DNA of 64,000 nt from Asinibacterium sp. OR53. Its GTDB lineage: Bacteria > Bacteroidota > Bacteroidia > Chitinophagales > Chitinophagaceae. Within the stretch, counting starts at the first letter, position 1. Each line of letters starts with the position of its first letter. The notes below the pieces were generated by a model. That model saw only the letters and a list, made by a program, of their open reading frames with translations, did not search any database and was not told the DNA's origin. The position numbers and the translations under genes were made by a program. Shown one piece after another: positions 8,135-16,319 of the stretch. The DNA is taken from contig NZ_KI911562.1 in assembly GCF_000515315.1 (NCBI RefSeq), positions 1,882,501 through 1,946,500 on the forward strand, written 5' to 3'.

Positions 8135-9973
8135 ATGCAAAAAGGCCAGATAAGGGTTCAGACGGAGAATATCTTCCCGATCATTAAGAAATTCCTGTAT
8201 AGTGACCATGAAATATTCCTGCGTGAACTGGTGAGTAATGCTGTAGATGCATCCCAGAAACTGAAAACATTGTCTTCTATCGGGGAGGCAAAAGGAGAGC
8301 TGGGAGAACTGCGGATCGATGTGGTATTGGATGCCAAAGAAAAAACGCTCAGCATTATCGACCGTGGCGTGGGTATGACGGGCGAAGAAGTAGATAAATA
8401 CATCAACCAGGTAGCTTTCAGCGGCGCTGAAGAGTTCGTGAATAAATACAAGGACGCCAATATCATTGGACATTTCGGATTGGGTTTTTACAGCGCCTTC
8501 ATGGTGAGCGATAAAGTAGAGATCTATACCAAAAGTTTCAAGGAAGGCAGTGGTGTTTTCTGGAGCTGCGATGGAAGTCCCGAGTTTGAATTGTACAATG
8601 TAGATTACAACGAGCGCGGCACCAAGATCGTGCTGCATATCAATGAGGAAAGCGCGGAGTTTCTTGAAGCTGGTCGTATCAAAGGCATACTGGAAAGGTT
8701 TTGTAAGTTCCTGCCCATCCCCATTTATTTTTCAGAAGCAGGTGAAAAGAAAGAAGGAGAAGAGAAATCTATCAATAACACCGATCCCATCTGGATCAAA
8801 AAGCCTTCGGAACTGGCCAAGGAAGACTATGAAAAATTCTACAGGGAATTGTATCCTTTCGGTGAAACGCCCTTATTCTGGATACACCTCAATGTAGATT
8901 ATCCATTCAACCTTACCGGTGTATTGTATTTTCCCAAGATCAAGCAGAGCTACGAAATACAGAAGGATAAAATACAACTCTATTGCAACCAGGTATTCGT
9001 TACAGATGAAGTAAAAGACATTGTTCCCGAATTCCTGATGTTGCTGCATGGCGTGATTGATAGTCCGGATATTCCGCTGAACGTGAGCCGCAGTTACCTG
9101 CAGGGTGATCCGAATGTGAAAAAGATCAATGCGCACATTACCAAGAAAGTGGCGGATAAGCTGGAAGAAATATTCCGCAACGAAAGAACATCTTTCGAAG
9201 AGAAATGGGAGAGCCTGGGATTGTTTGTGAAGTATGGTATGATGACCGATGATAAGTTCCTGGAAAAAGCCAGCAAATTCCTGGTAATGGAAGACGTTGA
9301 CGGAAAGTTCTATACGCTGGACGAATACAAAACAGCTACCGAAACCCTTCAGAAAAACAAAGAAGGTAAACAGATCATCTTGTATACGACCAACCCGGTT
9401 CAGCAGGATGCATACATACAGGCAGCCAAAGAAAAAGGATACCTGGTGGTAAAAATGGAAACCCTGGTGGATGCCGCTTTCATCAATAACATGGAGATGA
9501 AATGGGAAAATACCAGCTTCACACGAGTGGATGCAGATATCGTAGACAACCTGATTGACAAGCAGGAGAGCAGCAATACCGTATTGAGCAAAGAAGAAGA
9601 AGATCAATTGAAAGCTTTATTTACTTTACAAATTGCCGATCTGAATGTTACTACAGAAGTAAAGGGATTGAGCACAAGCAGTGCGCCCGTAGTGGCTACG
9701 CGTCCGGAATTCATGCGTCGTATGAAAGACATGGCAGGTGTAGGAGGAGGTGGCATGACTGCTTTCTATGCACAAATGCCCGATGAAGTGACCCTGACAG
9801 TGAACGGTAATCACCCTATTTACCAGAAACTGCTGAAAGAAACCAATGCAGATATACAACAGAAACAAGTGAGAACCCTTGCCGACCTGGCATTGCTTTC
9901 ACAAGGATTGCTGAAAGGCAATGACCTTACCAGTTTCATCAACCGTAATGTGGAGTTGATGCAGGGAAATTAA
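8135..9973 (+). CDS. htpG: Molecular chaperone HtpG (Hsp90)
   Basis: A 612-residue Hsp90 homologue. The N-terminal GHKL ATPase motifs are clear: LVSNAVDASQK, DRGVGMT and GHFGLGFYSAFMV. A middle domain (about 210-490, including LNVSRSYLQGD) and a C-terminal dimerisation domain follow. The start is set at MQKGQIRVQTENIF. A TTG 39 bases earlier would add an unrelated 13-residue extension. ATP-driven remodelling of client proteins in the cytoplasm is the established role. It is followed after 25 bases by a reductase on the same strand. Confidence 0.97.
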   Translation: MQKGQIRVQTENIFPIIKKFLYSDHEIFLRELVSNAVDASQKLKTLSSIGEAKGELGELRIDVVLDAKEKTLSIIDRGVGMTGEEVDKYINQVAFSGAEEFVNKYKDANIIGHFGLGFYSAFMVSDKVEIYTKSFKEGSGVFWSCDGSPEFELYNVDYNERGTKIVLHINEESAEFLEAGRIKGILERFCKFLPIPIYFSEAGEKKEGEEKSINNTDPIWIKKPSELAKEDYEKFYRELYPFGETPLFWIHLNVDYPFNLTGVLYFPKIKQSYEIQKDKIQLYCNQVFVTDEVKDIVPEFLMLLHGVIDSPDIPLNVSRSYLQGDPNVKKINAHITKKVADKLEEIFRNERTSFEEKWESLGLFVKYGMMTDDKFLEKASKFLVMEDVDGKFYTLDEYKTATETLQKNKEGKQIILYTTNPVQQDAYIQAAKEKGYLVVKMETLVDAAFINNMEMKWENTSFTRVDADIVDNLIDKQESSNTVLSKEEEDQLKALFTLQIADLNVTTEVKGLSTSSAPVVATRPEFMRRMKDMAGVGGGGMTAFYAQMPDEVTLTVNGNHPIYQKLLKETNADIQQKQVRTLADLALLSQGLLKGNDLTSFINRNVELMQGN

Positions 9974-9998
9974 TTGGCCTTTTTGTTAATTTCAATTT

Positions 9999-11060
9999 AT
10001 GCAGGAACAGGCAGGCCCATCATCCATACGCTTAAAAGTCAAGCAGGTTATTCGTGAAACACAGGATACCCGCTCTTTTATTTTAGAACCTATAGGGGAT
10101 GTGCCCTTGCAATACCTACCAGGCCAGTTCCTCACTTTTCTTTTCAGGCAGAGTGGGGGCAGGGAAGCGAGGCGTAGTTATTCACTTTCTTCAACACCTT
10201 TATTGAACGAGCCACTGATGATCACTGTTAAGCGCACAACAAACGGTGAATACTCCCGAAGACTGGTTGATAAAACGAAAGAAGGCGATGAATTGCTTAC
10301 GATAGGCGCTTCTGGTTTCTTTACTTTACCAACAACGTGGCATCAATACAAGCAACTGATCTTTTTTGCAGCAGGTAGTGGTATTTCACCGGTCTATGCG
10401 CTTATCAAGACCGTATTATACAGCAACGATACACTTCCTGTTGTACTGATTTACAGTAACCGTTCTCCAGAAACCACTATATTCTACGAATCGTTGAAAG
10501 CATTGCAGCAGGCTTTTCCAGGAAGATTCCAGGTGATCTTTTTATTCAGCACGGTTGCCGATCTTTCCAAAGCAAGGTTGAATGTAGATCTCCTGCATCG
10601 ATTGTTTGGCAGCCAGTCTGTAGAACAACTGGGAAAGCAATTGTTCTATCTATGTGGCCCCTTTGAATATATGCGCATGATCACCATTGCATTGCAAGGT
10701 CACGGTGTGCCGCCGGCCAATATCCGAAAGGAAATATTCAATGTAGAGAAGCCACAGAAAAGGCCTGCCCCTCCCGATACGAAGCCACACCAGGTAAAGC
10801 TTTTGCTGGCAGGCAAGGAATATCAATTCGAAGTGCAATACCCTGTTACCATTTTACAAGCAGCCAAATCTTTGCAAATACCTGTTCCTTACAGTTGCGA
10901 AAGCGGCCAATGTGGAACCTGTGCTGCTACTTGCCTGGAAGGAAAGGTTTGGATGTGGCACAATGATGTGTTGTTAGACGATGAGGTAGCCAGCGGAAGG
11001 GTACTCACTTGTACCGGATATCCAGTAGAAGCAGGTGTAGTGTTGCAGGTAGGAACTTAA
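9999..11060 (+). CDS. Ferredoxin-NAD(P)H reductase-like flavoprotein with 2Fe-2S domain
   Basis: A 353-residue protein of the oxygenase-reductase (PaaE/Hmp-like) type. An FAD-binding beta-barrel comes first (about 10-105, RRSYSLSS flavin motif). An NAD(P)-binding domain follows (about 108-240, with FFAAGSGISPVYALI and CGPFEYM). A C-terminal plant-type ferredoxin (about 260-353) has CESGQCGTC and a fourth Cys in VLTCTGYPV. It passes electrons from NAD(P)H through FAD to 2Fe-2S and then to an unknown acceptor. No oxygenase is encoded nearby, so the partner is elsewhere. Its stop codon overlaps the recJ stop: the palindrome TTAA serves both strands. Confidence 0.9.
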   Translation: MQEQAGPSSIRLKVKQVIRETQDTRSFILEPIGDVPLQYLPGQFLTFLFRQSGGREARRSYSLSSTPLLNEPLMITVKRTTNGEYSRRLVDKTKEGDELLTIGASGFFTLPTTWHQYKQLIFFAAGSGISPVYALIKTVLYSNDTLPVVLIYSNRSPETTIFYESLKALQQAFPGRFQVIFLFSTVADLSKARLNVDLLHRLFGSQSVEQLGKQLFYLCGPFEYMRMITIALQGHGVPPANIRKEIFNVEKPQKRPAPPDTKPHQVKLLLAGKEYQFEVQYPVTILQAAKSLQIPVPYSCESGQCGTCAATCLEGKVWMWHNDVLLDDEVASGRVLTCTGYPVEAGVVLQVGT

Positions 11061-12766
11061 TGATGTTCCGGGTTGCTTAGATTGAGATCGATTACTTTCA
11101 ACTGCAAATGCTTCTCCCCATTCCATTCATTTTCATCGATGGTGAAAATTATGTCGACAGGTGCGTTCATCTGCAACAGATGGAATTTGGAAGCCAGGTT
11201 GAATCCGATACCGGTGAAACTGATCCTTTCCTGTTTTACTACAAAACGGATATGGTGTTCTTTTACAACACGCGAATAACCGGTATCGGTTACGCGACGG
11301 GCAATGAATACGGGCCGCGCATTATCGGGCCCGAAAGGCTCCATCTGTTCCAGTATTTTATAAAGTGATGGAGTGATCTCTGAAAAACGAATGGCTGCAT
11401 CAATGACAATCTCCGGTATCAACAAATCATCAGTGATCTGCGTAGCCACTACTTTTTCGAATGCTTCTGAGAAAGGCTGCACATTTTCAGGCAGCAAAGT
11501 CATGCCGGCAGCAGCAAAATGTCCGCCATATCCCAGCAGGTATTCGCGGCAGGCATAGATGGCTTCATAAAGATTGAAACCGGCCACGCTTCTGGCGCTG
11601 CCGGCAACATAATCACCACTGCGTGTGAGTACCACAGTGGGACGATAATATTTTTCAATTAGTCTGCTCGCTACGATGCCCACTACACCTTTGTGCCAAT
11701 GCTCCTGGTACACGACAGTCGTTTTTCTGTGCAGGTTTTTCTCATCGTTTTCGATCACCGCTAATGCTTCTTCGGTAATGGTGCTGTCAGCTTCCCGGCG
11801 ATCGGCATTATCGTTGTGCAACATTTCGGCATAACCAAGCGCAGTCTGGTAATCCTGTTCAATGAAGAGTTGTACGGCTTTCCGTGCATCGTCCATCCTT
11901 CCCGCCGCATTGACCCTGGGTGCAATCACAAAAACGAGGTTATTGATAGATAGCGGTTTGCTGATACCTGCCAACTGCATGAGTGCCCGTATCCCGTTAT
12001 TCGGTGATTCATTCACCTGCCTGAGTCCGTAAAAAGTCAAGGTCCTGTTCTCTCCGGTGATGGGTACAATGTCAGCCGCGATAGCGGTAGCCACCAGGTC
12101 GAGATAAGGGAGATAAGTACCGGCAGGCAGCGATAGTTTTTCACTCAAAGCCATCATCAGCTTGAATCCTACGCCGCAGCCGCAAAGTTCTTTATAAGGA
12201 TAAGGGCAGTCGGCTTGTTTGGGATTGAGTATGGCTGCCGCTGCAGGTAATACCGGTCCTGGCAAATGGTGGTCGCAAATGACAAAATCGATGCCCAGTG
12301 TTTGTGCATATTCAACCAGTTCTACCGACTTGATTCCACAGTCAAGCGAAATGATCAGTGTAAACCCTTTTTCTTTTGCAAGATCGATACCCGGTTGTGA
12401 AATGCCATAACCTTCACGGTAACGATGTGGAATATAAAAATCTATGCGGTCATAAATAGTATGAAGATAGCGAAAAAGACAGGCTACGGCAGTAGTTCCA
12501 TCTACATCATAATCGCCGTAAACCATGATTTTTTCATGACGTTCAAAAGCCAGCATGATACGCTCAACGGCTTTCTGCATGTCTTTCATCAGCCAGGGAC
12601 TGTGCAGGTCTGATAGCTGGGGACGGAAATATTGTTTTGCTTTATTAAAGTCATCGATGCCGCGCTGCACCAGTATACCACAGAGCGTCTGATTGATTTT
12701 CAGCGCTTCATAGAGTGCCAAAGTTTTGGCCTCATCCTGCTTCGCTATTTGCCATCGTTTCTGCAT
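11057..12766 (-). CDS. recJ: Single-stranded-DNA exonuclease RecJ
   Basis: A 569-residue RecJ. DHH-family motifs are visible: VYGDYDVDGTTA, SLDCGIK, CDHHLPG and GCGVGFKL. A DHHA1 domain follows with HKGVVGIVASR and the GGHFAAAG motif, then a C-terminal OB-like region. It degrades single-stranded DNA 5' to 3' in recombination and mismatch repair. The ATG is chosen over the adjacent TTG. It shares one base with the stop of the upstream polyprenyl synthase gene (TGATG), so the two are translationally coupled. The 3' end converges on the reductase gene with overlapping stops and no terminator between them. Confidence 0.96.
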   Translation of the reverse strand: MQKRWQIAKQDEAKTLALYEALKINQTLCGILVQRGIDDFNKAKQYFRPQLSDLHSPWLMKDMQKAVERIMLAFERHEKIMVYGDYDVDGTTAVACLFRYLHTIYDRIDFYIPHRYREGYGISQPGIDLAKEKGFTLIISLDCGIKSVELVEYAQTLGIDFVICDHHLPGPVLPAAAAILNPKQADCPYPYKELCGCGVGFKLMMALSEKLSLPAGTYLPYLDLVATAIAADIVPITGENRTLTFYGLRQVNESPNNGIRALMQLAGISKPLSINNLVFVIAPRVNAAGRMDDARKAVQLFIEQDYQTALGYAEMLHNDNADRREADSTITEEALAVIENDEKNLHRKTTVVYQEHWHKGVVGIVASRLIEKYYRPTVVLTRSGDYVAGSARSVAGFNLYEAIYACREYLLGYGGHFAAAGMTLLPENVQPFSEAFEKVVATQITDDLLIPEIVIDAAIRFSEITPSLYKILEQMEPFGPDNARPVFIARRVTDTGYSRVVKEHHIRFVVKQERISFTGIGFNLASKFHLLQMNAPVDIIFTIDENEWNGEKHLQLKVIDLNLSNPEHH

Positions 12767-13728
12767 CAATATTCCCGGTCTGTGGTATAACGCACCAGCT
12801 CTTCAAGTGCGCTTCGCACAGGCGATTCGGGAAATTCGTGCAGAATGGCCAGGGCCTCATTGCGGTAGCTCAGCATCTTTTCCGTAGCATACCGGATACC
12901 GCCTGACTGGGTAACCGCGTCGATGATGAATTTCACTTTATCTTTTTGCTGGTTCTCGTTCCTGATGATGTAAATAAGTTTTTTCTTCAGTTCTTTTTCG
13001 CAATGATTGAGGGTATAGATCAAAGGTAGGGTCAGTTTTTTTTCTTTGATGTCGTTACCGGTGGGCTTGCCTATATCCTGGCTGCCATAATCGAACAGAT
13101 CATCTTTTATCTGGAAAGCCATGCCCACTTTTTCACCAAAAAGCCTCATTTTTTCAACAGGTACCGGCGAATCGAAGGTAGTAGAAGCACCGGCCGCACA
13201 AGCCGATGCCAGCAAAGAGGCGGTTTTGCCGTTGATAATTTCGTAATAAGTGGCTTCTTCCAGGTTAAGTTTTCGTGACTTCTCCATCTGCAACAGTTCT
13301 CCTTCGCTCATTAGTCTTACTGCTTCGGTGAGGATTTCCAATACACGATGATCTTTATTATTGAGTGACAGGAGGAGCCCTTTCGACAGCAGGTAATCTC
13401 CTACCAACACGGCTATTTTGTTTTTCCAAAGCGCATTAATAGAAAAAAATCCCCTTCTTTCCAGGGCATCATCCACTACATCGTCGTGCACCAGGGTGGC
13501 GGTATGGAGCAGTTCAACCAGGGAGGCGGCGCGGTAGCTGCTATCGTTGATATCCCCGCCCAGCTTGGCACTCAGGAGTACGAACATAGGCCGGAGTTGC
13601 TTCCCTTTACGCTTTACTATATACTGCATGATCCGGTCCAGCAGGGCAACCCGACTCTTCACAGCTTCCCTGAAATGGGATTCAAACCTGACCAATTCCT
13701 CTGATATGACCTGTTTTGCTAAATTCAT
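12766..13728 (-). CDS. Trans-isoprenyl (polyprenyl) diphosphate synthase
   Basis: A 320-residue all-helical prenyl chain elongase. The first Asp-rich motif is DDVVDD at 82-87 inside LVHDDVVDDALERRG. The second is DDLFD at 209-213 inside FQIKDDLFDYG. The KGKQLRP motif that binds the isopentenyl diphosphate is at 41-47. The length and small residues before the first motif fit a long-chain (octaprenyl-like, quinone side chain) synthase, but chain length cannot be fixed. The start is set at MNLAKQV, six codons after another ATG. It overlaps recJ by one base. Confidence 0.93.
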   Translation of the reverse strand: MNLAKQVISEELVRFESHFREAVKSRVALLDRIMQYIVKRKGKQLRPMFVLLSAKLGGDINDSSYRAASLVELLHTATLVHDDVVDDALERRGFFSINALWKNKIAVLVGDYLLSKGLLLSLNNKDHRVLEILTEAVRLMSEGELLQMEKSRKLNLEEATYYEIINGKTASLLASACAAGASTTFDSPVPVEKMRLFGEKVGMAFQIKDDLFDYGSQDIGKPTGNDIKEKKLTLPLIYTLNHCEKELKKKLIYIIRNENQQKDKVKFIIDAVTQSGGIRYATEKMLSYRNEALAILHEFPESPVRSALEELVRYTTDREY

Positions 13729-13871
13729 TGTCCAAATATGCTGCAATATAGCAGGATAGATACAATATCAGATACAATAAACAGGGGTCAGGCAGCGTTA
13801 TTTGCTTTATAAATGTCTGTAAACCTGTTCGATGGCCCTTTTGGCTGTGAATAAAAAAAACCTGATAAAAG

Positions 13872-13902
13872 TTGGATGAATGTCATGCACAGCATATTTT
13901 TG
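13872..13902 (+). promoter_or_regulatory. promoter of the OmpA-family gene
   Basis: The -33 element TTG (13872-13874), a 20-base spacer and an exact -7 element TATTTTTG (13895-13902) lie ahead of the ompA-like gene and give a leader of about 45 bases. The rest of the 223-base spacer from 13729 shows no gene. Confidence 0.7.
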
Positions 13903-13951
13903 TCATGTTTTAATCGAGATCGGTTAAATTCTTAAATATCAATTATATCTT

Positions 13952-15487
13952 ATGGCAAGCAAAAAGTTACTTTCAGCCGCAGCGCTGGTCCTGCTGTTAC
14001 AGTCGGTCGGTATTGCTCAGACGGATTGGGGTTGGGATTGGAAAGACACATCTAAAATCGCTGTGAAAAACCTTCCACAACACAATGAATTTCTGAACAA
14101 CCAATACCCGTACCCGGCGCAGCCCCGTTCTCAGTGGGAACTGGGATTTGGTGCAGGTCCCTCTTTCATTTTGGGAGAGGTAAAAAGCAAAGTAGGATTT
14201 GGTGGTACTATCTCTTTGAGAAAGGCCTTCAGTCATACTTTTTCTTACAGATTTAACTACACTGGTCTGTTGAATTCCGGTGAACCTACTGTTTATGGCA
14301 CTTCTGTTGGTCAGTATGCCTACAAGAGCCAAACACATTCACTGGGCGTAGACCTGATCGCTTCTTTGAACTCCGCCAGTCACTACAGGGGCAACCCCAA
14401 GGCCAACATTTATGTGTTGGCTGGTTACAGCCTGGTAGGGCACAGGGTATTGTATAAAAAACCTGTTGGGCCTTTCGCCCAGCCAGGTGGCTACAACACC
14501 TATTATGGTATTGGCGATCCTAACTCACAGAATGGCCTGATCAACACTTGGTTTGGTGCCAACATTAACGGCAGACAAGGTTGGGCAATTATGCACATGG
14601 CTACTGCCGGTGCAGGTGTTGCTTTCAAGCTGAACAAGCAGGTTAATCTGGGTCTTGAACAGAAGTTTTACATGGCCGTTCCTGGTTATGATTACCTCGA
14701 CGGTTACAAAGGTGCTAACAGCACTAAAAACGACTTCATCTCGTTCACTACTGCCCGTTTGAACATCAACATCGGCAACTCTTCCAAGAGAGTGGAGCCT
14801 TTGTACTGGCTGAATCCCAACAACTATGTATACAACGAGCTGAACTCACCCAAGCACATGAAGATGCCTCCGGTGGTTCTGCCTGACTCTGATGGCGATG
14901 GTGTTACAGATCAGTTCGACCTGGAACCCAATACTCCCAAAGGTGCCAAAGTTGATACACATGGTAGAGCACTCGATACAGACGGCGACGGTGTTCCTGA
15001 CTACAGGGATAAAGAATTGCTGACTCCTGCTAACTGCTTCCCTGTAAATGCTGATGGCGTAGGTACTTGTCCTGAGCCTGCATGCTGCAAAGAAATCAAA
15101 GACATGATGGCTAACATGAAAGCTGCTAAAGCTGAGTGCACCATCGGTGGATTGCCCAGCATCCAGTTCAAAGGATCAAGCGCTAAACTGTCTAAAGAAG
15201 CACAAGCTTTACTGGCTGATGCAGCTGTTAAGATCAACGCTAATCCTAACTGTAAAGTAAAAGTGATCGGTTACGGTGCTTCAAGCAAAGCTGCTCAACA
15301 GCTGAGCTGGGAGCGTGTAAACGCTGTGATCAAATACCTGGTTGAAAAACAAGGTGTTGCTGAAAGCAGGTTCATCTTCACTTATGGTCAGAATGGCGAT
15401 GCCAACACTGTTGACCTCCAGGGTACAACCGAAGAAGGTCCTAATTCAGTACCGGCTCCTCACCCTAACCTGAAAAGCAGAAAATAA
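13952..15487 (+). CDS. OmpA-family outer-membrane protein
   Basis: A 511-residue protein with a signal peptide (about 1-23, ending SVGIAQ). An outer-membrane beta-barrel spans about 40-300. A calcium-binding thrombospondin type-3-like linker has DSDGDGVTD (about 312) and DTDGDGVPD (about 342). A C-terminal OmpA domain (about 404-500) would anchor to peptidoglycan. It is probably an abundant structural porin, as indicated by a consensus promoter, a single-gene unit and a strong terminator. Four cysteines near 360-380 could form disulfides between linker and OmpA domain. Confidence 0.92.
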   Translation: MASKKLLSAAALVLLLQSVGIAQTDWGWDWKDTSKIAVKNLPQHNEFLNNQYPYPAQPRSQWELGFGAGPSFILGEVKSKVGFGGTISLRKAFSHTFSYRFNYTGLLNSGEPTVYGTSVGQYAYKSQTHSLGVDLIASLNSASHYRGNPKANIYVLAGYSLVGHRVLYKKPVGPFAQPGGYNTYYGIGDPNSQNGLINTWFGANINGRQGWAIMHMATAGAGVAFKLNKQVNLGLEQKFYMAVPGYDYLDGYKGANSTKNDFISFTTARLNINIGNSSKRVEPLYWLNPNNYVYNELNSPKHMKMPPVVLPDSDGDGVTDQFDLEPNTPKGAKVDTHGRALDTDGDGVPDYRDKELLTPANCFPVNADGVGTCPEPACCKEIKDMMANMKAAKAECTIGGLPSIQFKGSSAKLSKEAQALLADAAVKINANPNCKVKVIGYGASSKAAQQLSWERVNAVIKYLVEKQGVAESRFIFTYGQNGDANTVDLQGTTEEGPNSVPAPHPNLKSRK

Positions 15488-15520
15488 TCTGAACGGTTCC
15501 TACCGTAAGGATTAAAAATA

Positions 15521-15557
15521 AAAGCCCCGTATCGTAAGATGCGGGGCTTTCTTTTTG
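15521..15557. terminator. bidirectional terminator
   Basis: AAAGCCCCG pairs with CGGGGCTTT (15521-15529 with 15542-15550), with an inner ATC/GAT stem. A T-rich tract follows on the plus strand and an A-rich tract precedes it. It separates the OmpA gene from the convergent HAD phosphatase gene and can serve both. Confidence 0.88.
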
Positions 15558-15585
15558 TGAAGATGTATTTGTTAAGTAGTATGTT

Positions 15586-16245
15586 TTAACTGAGCAGTCC
15601 AAAATGTAGCTCGCCAAAATTCTGAAGCGAAGACAAACGTAAATCAGCCGCACCCCATTTTTCTTCTTTTAATTCTGCAGCGGCGGGTACTACCACGCAT
15701 TTCATACGTGCTGCCTTGGCAGCAACCAATCCGTTGAAAGAATCTTCGAAACAAAGACAGGCAGTAGGATGACTATTCAGTTCCTGTGCACAGTTGAGGT
15801 ATACTTGCGGATGAGGCTTACCGTAATCGAGTAATTCGGCAGAACAGGCAGCGGAAAGAACATCTTTTATACCAGTCATGCGCACCACCAACTCAATCAA
15901 TTCCGGTGGTGAAGAAGTAGCCAGGCCAATCTTGAATTGCTTTTTCAGGAAAAAATCAAAAATATAAGGGACACCCTGCATCACCCGTCCTTTGTGCTCG
16001 ATTTTATCAAGTACAAGTGAAATGATCTTTTTTTCTGCCCGTAATTGTTCAGAAGGGTCGATTTTGAACCAGGCCAGCCACCACTGTACAAACTCTCTTG
16101 TACGCAAGCCGGTAGTGCTTTTGTATTGTTCGTCGGTAAAGGACACGCCATAGGCTGCAAATACTTCTGATGCTGCTTCATTCCATAGGGGCTCGCTGTC
16201 GATCAGCAAACCGTCGATATCGAAAATAACGCTTGTTAACTGCAT
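15586..16245 (-). CDS. HAD-superfamily sugar phosphatase (HxpB-like)
   Basis: A 219-residue HAD phosphatase of the beta-phosphoglucomutase-like subgroup. Motif I is FDIDGLLIDSEP with nucleophile Asp9 and acid/base Asp11. Motif II is ATSSPPE. Motif III/IV residues are KPHPQVY and CFEDSFNGLVAAKAARM. The closest resemblance is to hexitol or 2-deoxyglucose-6-phosphate phosphatases (YniC/HxpB). The substrate is inferred. It has its own exact -7 element upstream, so it need not depend on the kinase/Hsp70 operon that lies upstream on the same strand. Confidence 0.88.
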   Translation of the reverse strand: MQLTSVIFDIDGLLIDSEPLWNEAASEVFAAYGVSFTDEQYKSTTGLRTREFVQWWLAWFKIDPSEQLRAEKKIISLVLDKIEHKGRVMQGVPYIFDFFLKKQFKIGLATSSPPELIELVVRMTGIKDVLSAACSAELLDYGKPHPQVYLNCAQELNSHPTACLCFEDSFNGLVAAKAARMKCVVVPAAAELKEEKWGAADLRLSSLQNFGELHFGLLS

Positions 16246-16262
16246 AATAAATTATTGAGGAG

Positions 16263-16270
16263 CAAAAGTA
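16263..16270 (-). promoter_or_regulatory. -7 element of the HAD phosphatase gene
   Basis: Minus-strand TACTTTTG is an exact TAnnTTTG match, 18 bases before the start codon. No clear TTG is seen at the -33 position. Confidence 0.5.
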
Positions 16271-16319
16271 TTGGTAGCAAATCATAGATGCGTAGAACAA
16301 GCTGCTATTTTATCATAAC